This document shows positions 62,401 through 64,000 of a DNA stretch of 64,000 nucleotides, one piece after another (within the stretch, counting starts at the first letter, position 1; every line of letters starts with the position of its first letter). The stretch is from Mallotus nudiflorus (Eukaryota; Streptophyta; Magnoliopsida; Malpighiales; Euphorbiaceae). Made by a program: the position numbers and the translations under genes. The stretch spans positions 2,232,001 through 2,296,000 of the forward strand of contig CANTUR010000282.1 of NCBI GenBank assembly GCA_947683625.1, written 5' to 3'. The notes beneath the pieces were generated by a model. The model worked only from the letters and a program-made list of their open reading frames with translations. It was not told the DNA's origin and ran no database searches.

Positions 62401-62409
62401 CTCTTCAAC

Positions 62410-63247
62410 AATTGCAATGAGTAAAGATATAGTTCTGTTTTATCAGGTGGTTATATGCTCATAGGATTTGTTTGCTTGCTTCCCAGGATGCTTTTCATGC
62501 AATGTTCAGGGGCTAGGTTACATGGCAAGAACGAGAATTTACATGGCTATAAAGTTATATGATCTAAATATCGATGAATTACACAATAATAAAAAGACAA
62601 TATCCTTTTAAATTGATAATGATAAAATTTAAATTCTATATTTTAAAATATTTTTAAAAAAAATTACTATTTAACTATTTCTTTACTTACCGGTAATTTA
62701 TAACTTTTTAAAAGTTATTTTTTTTATATGCTAATGAATGTGCAAGTTTATTCCATTATTATTACTCTTTACCGGCCTGTCTCCTAATAAAATGCATTTA
62801 TTTGGACAAAGCATTCGGAATTTCTCATCTGTCCGTCACAATCATTTTTTTCCTACCATTAGTAAACGGTCAACTTTTTTTTTTTTTCTGAAATGTTGCA
62901 TTAACTGATCTATGCAATGTCTAGCATTCTATTTGTATGTTTCCTATATGCGAGGTCATTGAAATTTGCAGTTGTAAGAAAATAGCTTTGACTGATTAAT
63001 TGGGCTCATTTAAAATATTTCAAACTAAATTTTTCGGTTAATAAAAAAATCATATGATATAATAATAGAAAGACTATATAATGGGAAATAACTCTAATTT
63101 TTTAAAAATTAAGGATTTAAATCTTATCCCTCATAATGTCTATTAAAAGAAATTACTACTTAACTATTCTTTCAGCAACAACTAAATTAGGTATATTTTT
63201 AATCTCTTTTTGAGCAAATTAATCCATTTATAGTCCTAATAATAATA
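62410..63247. other. Intergenic AT-rich DNA, no gene supported
   Basis: Two stretches share an AAATTACTACTTAACTATTCT-like motif (about 62665 and 63150), hinting at diverged repeats. No coding region is recognised. Confidence 0.45.
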
Positions 63248-63260
63248 ACTAATACCATAT

Positions 63261-63412
63261 GGTTAGTGAGGGAGTATTTAAGTGGTAATTTCTCTCCAAA
63301 AATATCATGTGGTCTAGAATTCGATTCATGCAGTCGTCAATTTAAAATGGGAGAATTATTTTCTATTGCGCTGTCCATCATTGAATTTCCAATTTATCAA
63401 AAAAAAAAAAAA
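63261..63412 (+). mobile_element. SINE with poly(A) tail and 13-bp target duplication
   Basis: A 152-bp insert starts GGTTAGTGAG, carries an A-box-like TTTAAGTGGTAA (about 63277-63288) and a B-box-like GAATTCGATTC (about 63316-63326), and ends in about 14 A. It is flanked by identical ACTAATACCATAT at 63248-63260 and 63413-63425. RNA polymerase III boxes, an A tail and a long perfect target duplication are the marks of a tRNA-derived SINE. The perfect duplication suggests a fairly recent insertion. Confidence 0.82.
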
Positions 63413-63744
63413 ACTAATACCATATATAATTGTATGATTTTGCTTAAAAAAGAACTACTTAATTAGGTTCTCTCTCTAAACATAATAGTCAACAAAAATA
63501 AAAGGTACTTAATTACGCTATCCCTAAACATATATCTATATATATATCCAAAAAGATAGATATTGCGACTTGCTTAATTTGCTAATTAGTTACATGGAAG
63601 ACAAAACTAATTTCATGATATTTATGGTATAATTGCATGCTAACCTGTCATTTTCACATTATAAATGCTGGCATATACATTATATTTTGCCTATAAATGC
63701 ATCAAAGACTTTTCATAACTTGTAGCACAATTAAGGGTACCAAA

Positions 63745-64000
63745 ATGAAAGGCTTATTGCTGGGTTTTCGTTTATTAATGCTCTCAGTCTTGGCCTCAAA
63801 TCTTGCCCATGCTAACATTAACTAATATGAAGCTAATGCTTGTGAAGAATACATCACCAACTCTATACTCTTCTCTACATCTTTTTAAAAGATTATTACT
63901 TTAGTTAACCAACTTAGAAGAAGTGACCAACTTGACTTTGAATTCTTAGTTGCCAAAACTAATTTTACTTTGGTTACTTGCAAGTTGTTTATAAGTTGAT
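63745..64000 (+). pseudogene. Decayed gene for a small secreted protein (partial)
   Basis: The ATG at 63745 opens a typical signal peptide (MKGLLLGFRLLMLSVLASNL, then AHA), about 55 bases after a TATA-like CTATAAATG (63690-63698). The frame meets a stop at 63823-63825 but continues with protein-like sequence containing Cys (NACEEYITNS, RRSDQLDFEF, TLVTCK), crossed by a second stop near 63886, up to the window edge. I do not recognise the family. It may be a pseudogene of a small secreted Cys-containing protein. An intron could also remove one stop, though I see no clear splice sites. Confidence 0.45.

Noticed and set aside
1..64000. tRNA, rRNA, CRISPR arrays, riboswitches and organelle DNA.
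   Set aside because: Reading both strands showed no convincing example of any of these.

Overview
The window is plant nuclear DNA, from a dicot judging by gene content and AT-rich GT-AG introns. Genes carry many short introns and match flowering-plant families (plastid BCCP, plant SCC2 with a PHD finger, MPP-beta of the bc1 complex). The flanks are AT-rich DNA full of decayed Ty3/gypsy LTR retrotransposons. No prokaryotic, viral or CRISPR content was seen, and I cannot name the species.

Layout. (1) 1-14.7 kb is a nest of Tekay/Del-type chromovirus remnants, mostly on the minus strand: a + strand LTR end (1-289) sits in the integrase of a degenerate element A (290-about 7984), whose integrase also holds an unrelated 1.5-kb solo LTR (1164-2677). 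A scrambled LTR patch (7985-8652) follows, then element B with a complete 3.2-kb LTR (8653-11852) and a 5'-truncated pol (11853-14485). (2) 14.7-20.2 kb is the 3' half of a Tat-lineage Ty3/gypsy element on the + strand. It has an integrase tail, a decayed antisense coiled-coil ORF, a 1.73-kb tandem duplication whose two units each carry the same hAT-like insertion, three 92-bp tandem repeats, a polypurine tract and a 3' LTR. (3) 22.8-54.2 kb is a gene island: TPX2-domain microtubule protein (+), ribosomal protein eS19 (+), mitochondrial processing peptidase beta (+), plastid acetyl-CoA carboxylase BCCP (+), and the 28-exon cohesin loader SCC2 (-), which converges on BCCP. (4) 54.2-64 kb is repeat-rich again: a complete 3.3-kb solo LTR with a perfect 5-bp target duplication (55216-58550), a foldback MITE (61580-61853), an ARM-repeat pseudogene fragment (61960-62400), a textbook SINE with a 13-bp target duplication (63261-63412), and a decayed gene for a small secreted protein at the right edge.

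The five genes do not form a pathway. They are housekeeping genes for spindle/microtubules, translation, mitochondrial import, plastid fatty-acid synthesis and chromosome cohesion. All five coding models keep an open frame over every proposed splice junction. I found no undescribed functional system. The best unexplained signals are a hairpin in the Tekay-type LTRs whose stem appears to change by paired substitutions between copies, the layered history of the Tat 3' region, and a tandem peptide repeat in SCC2.
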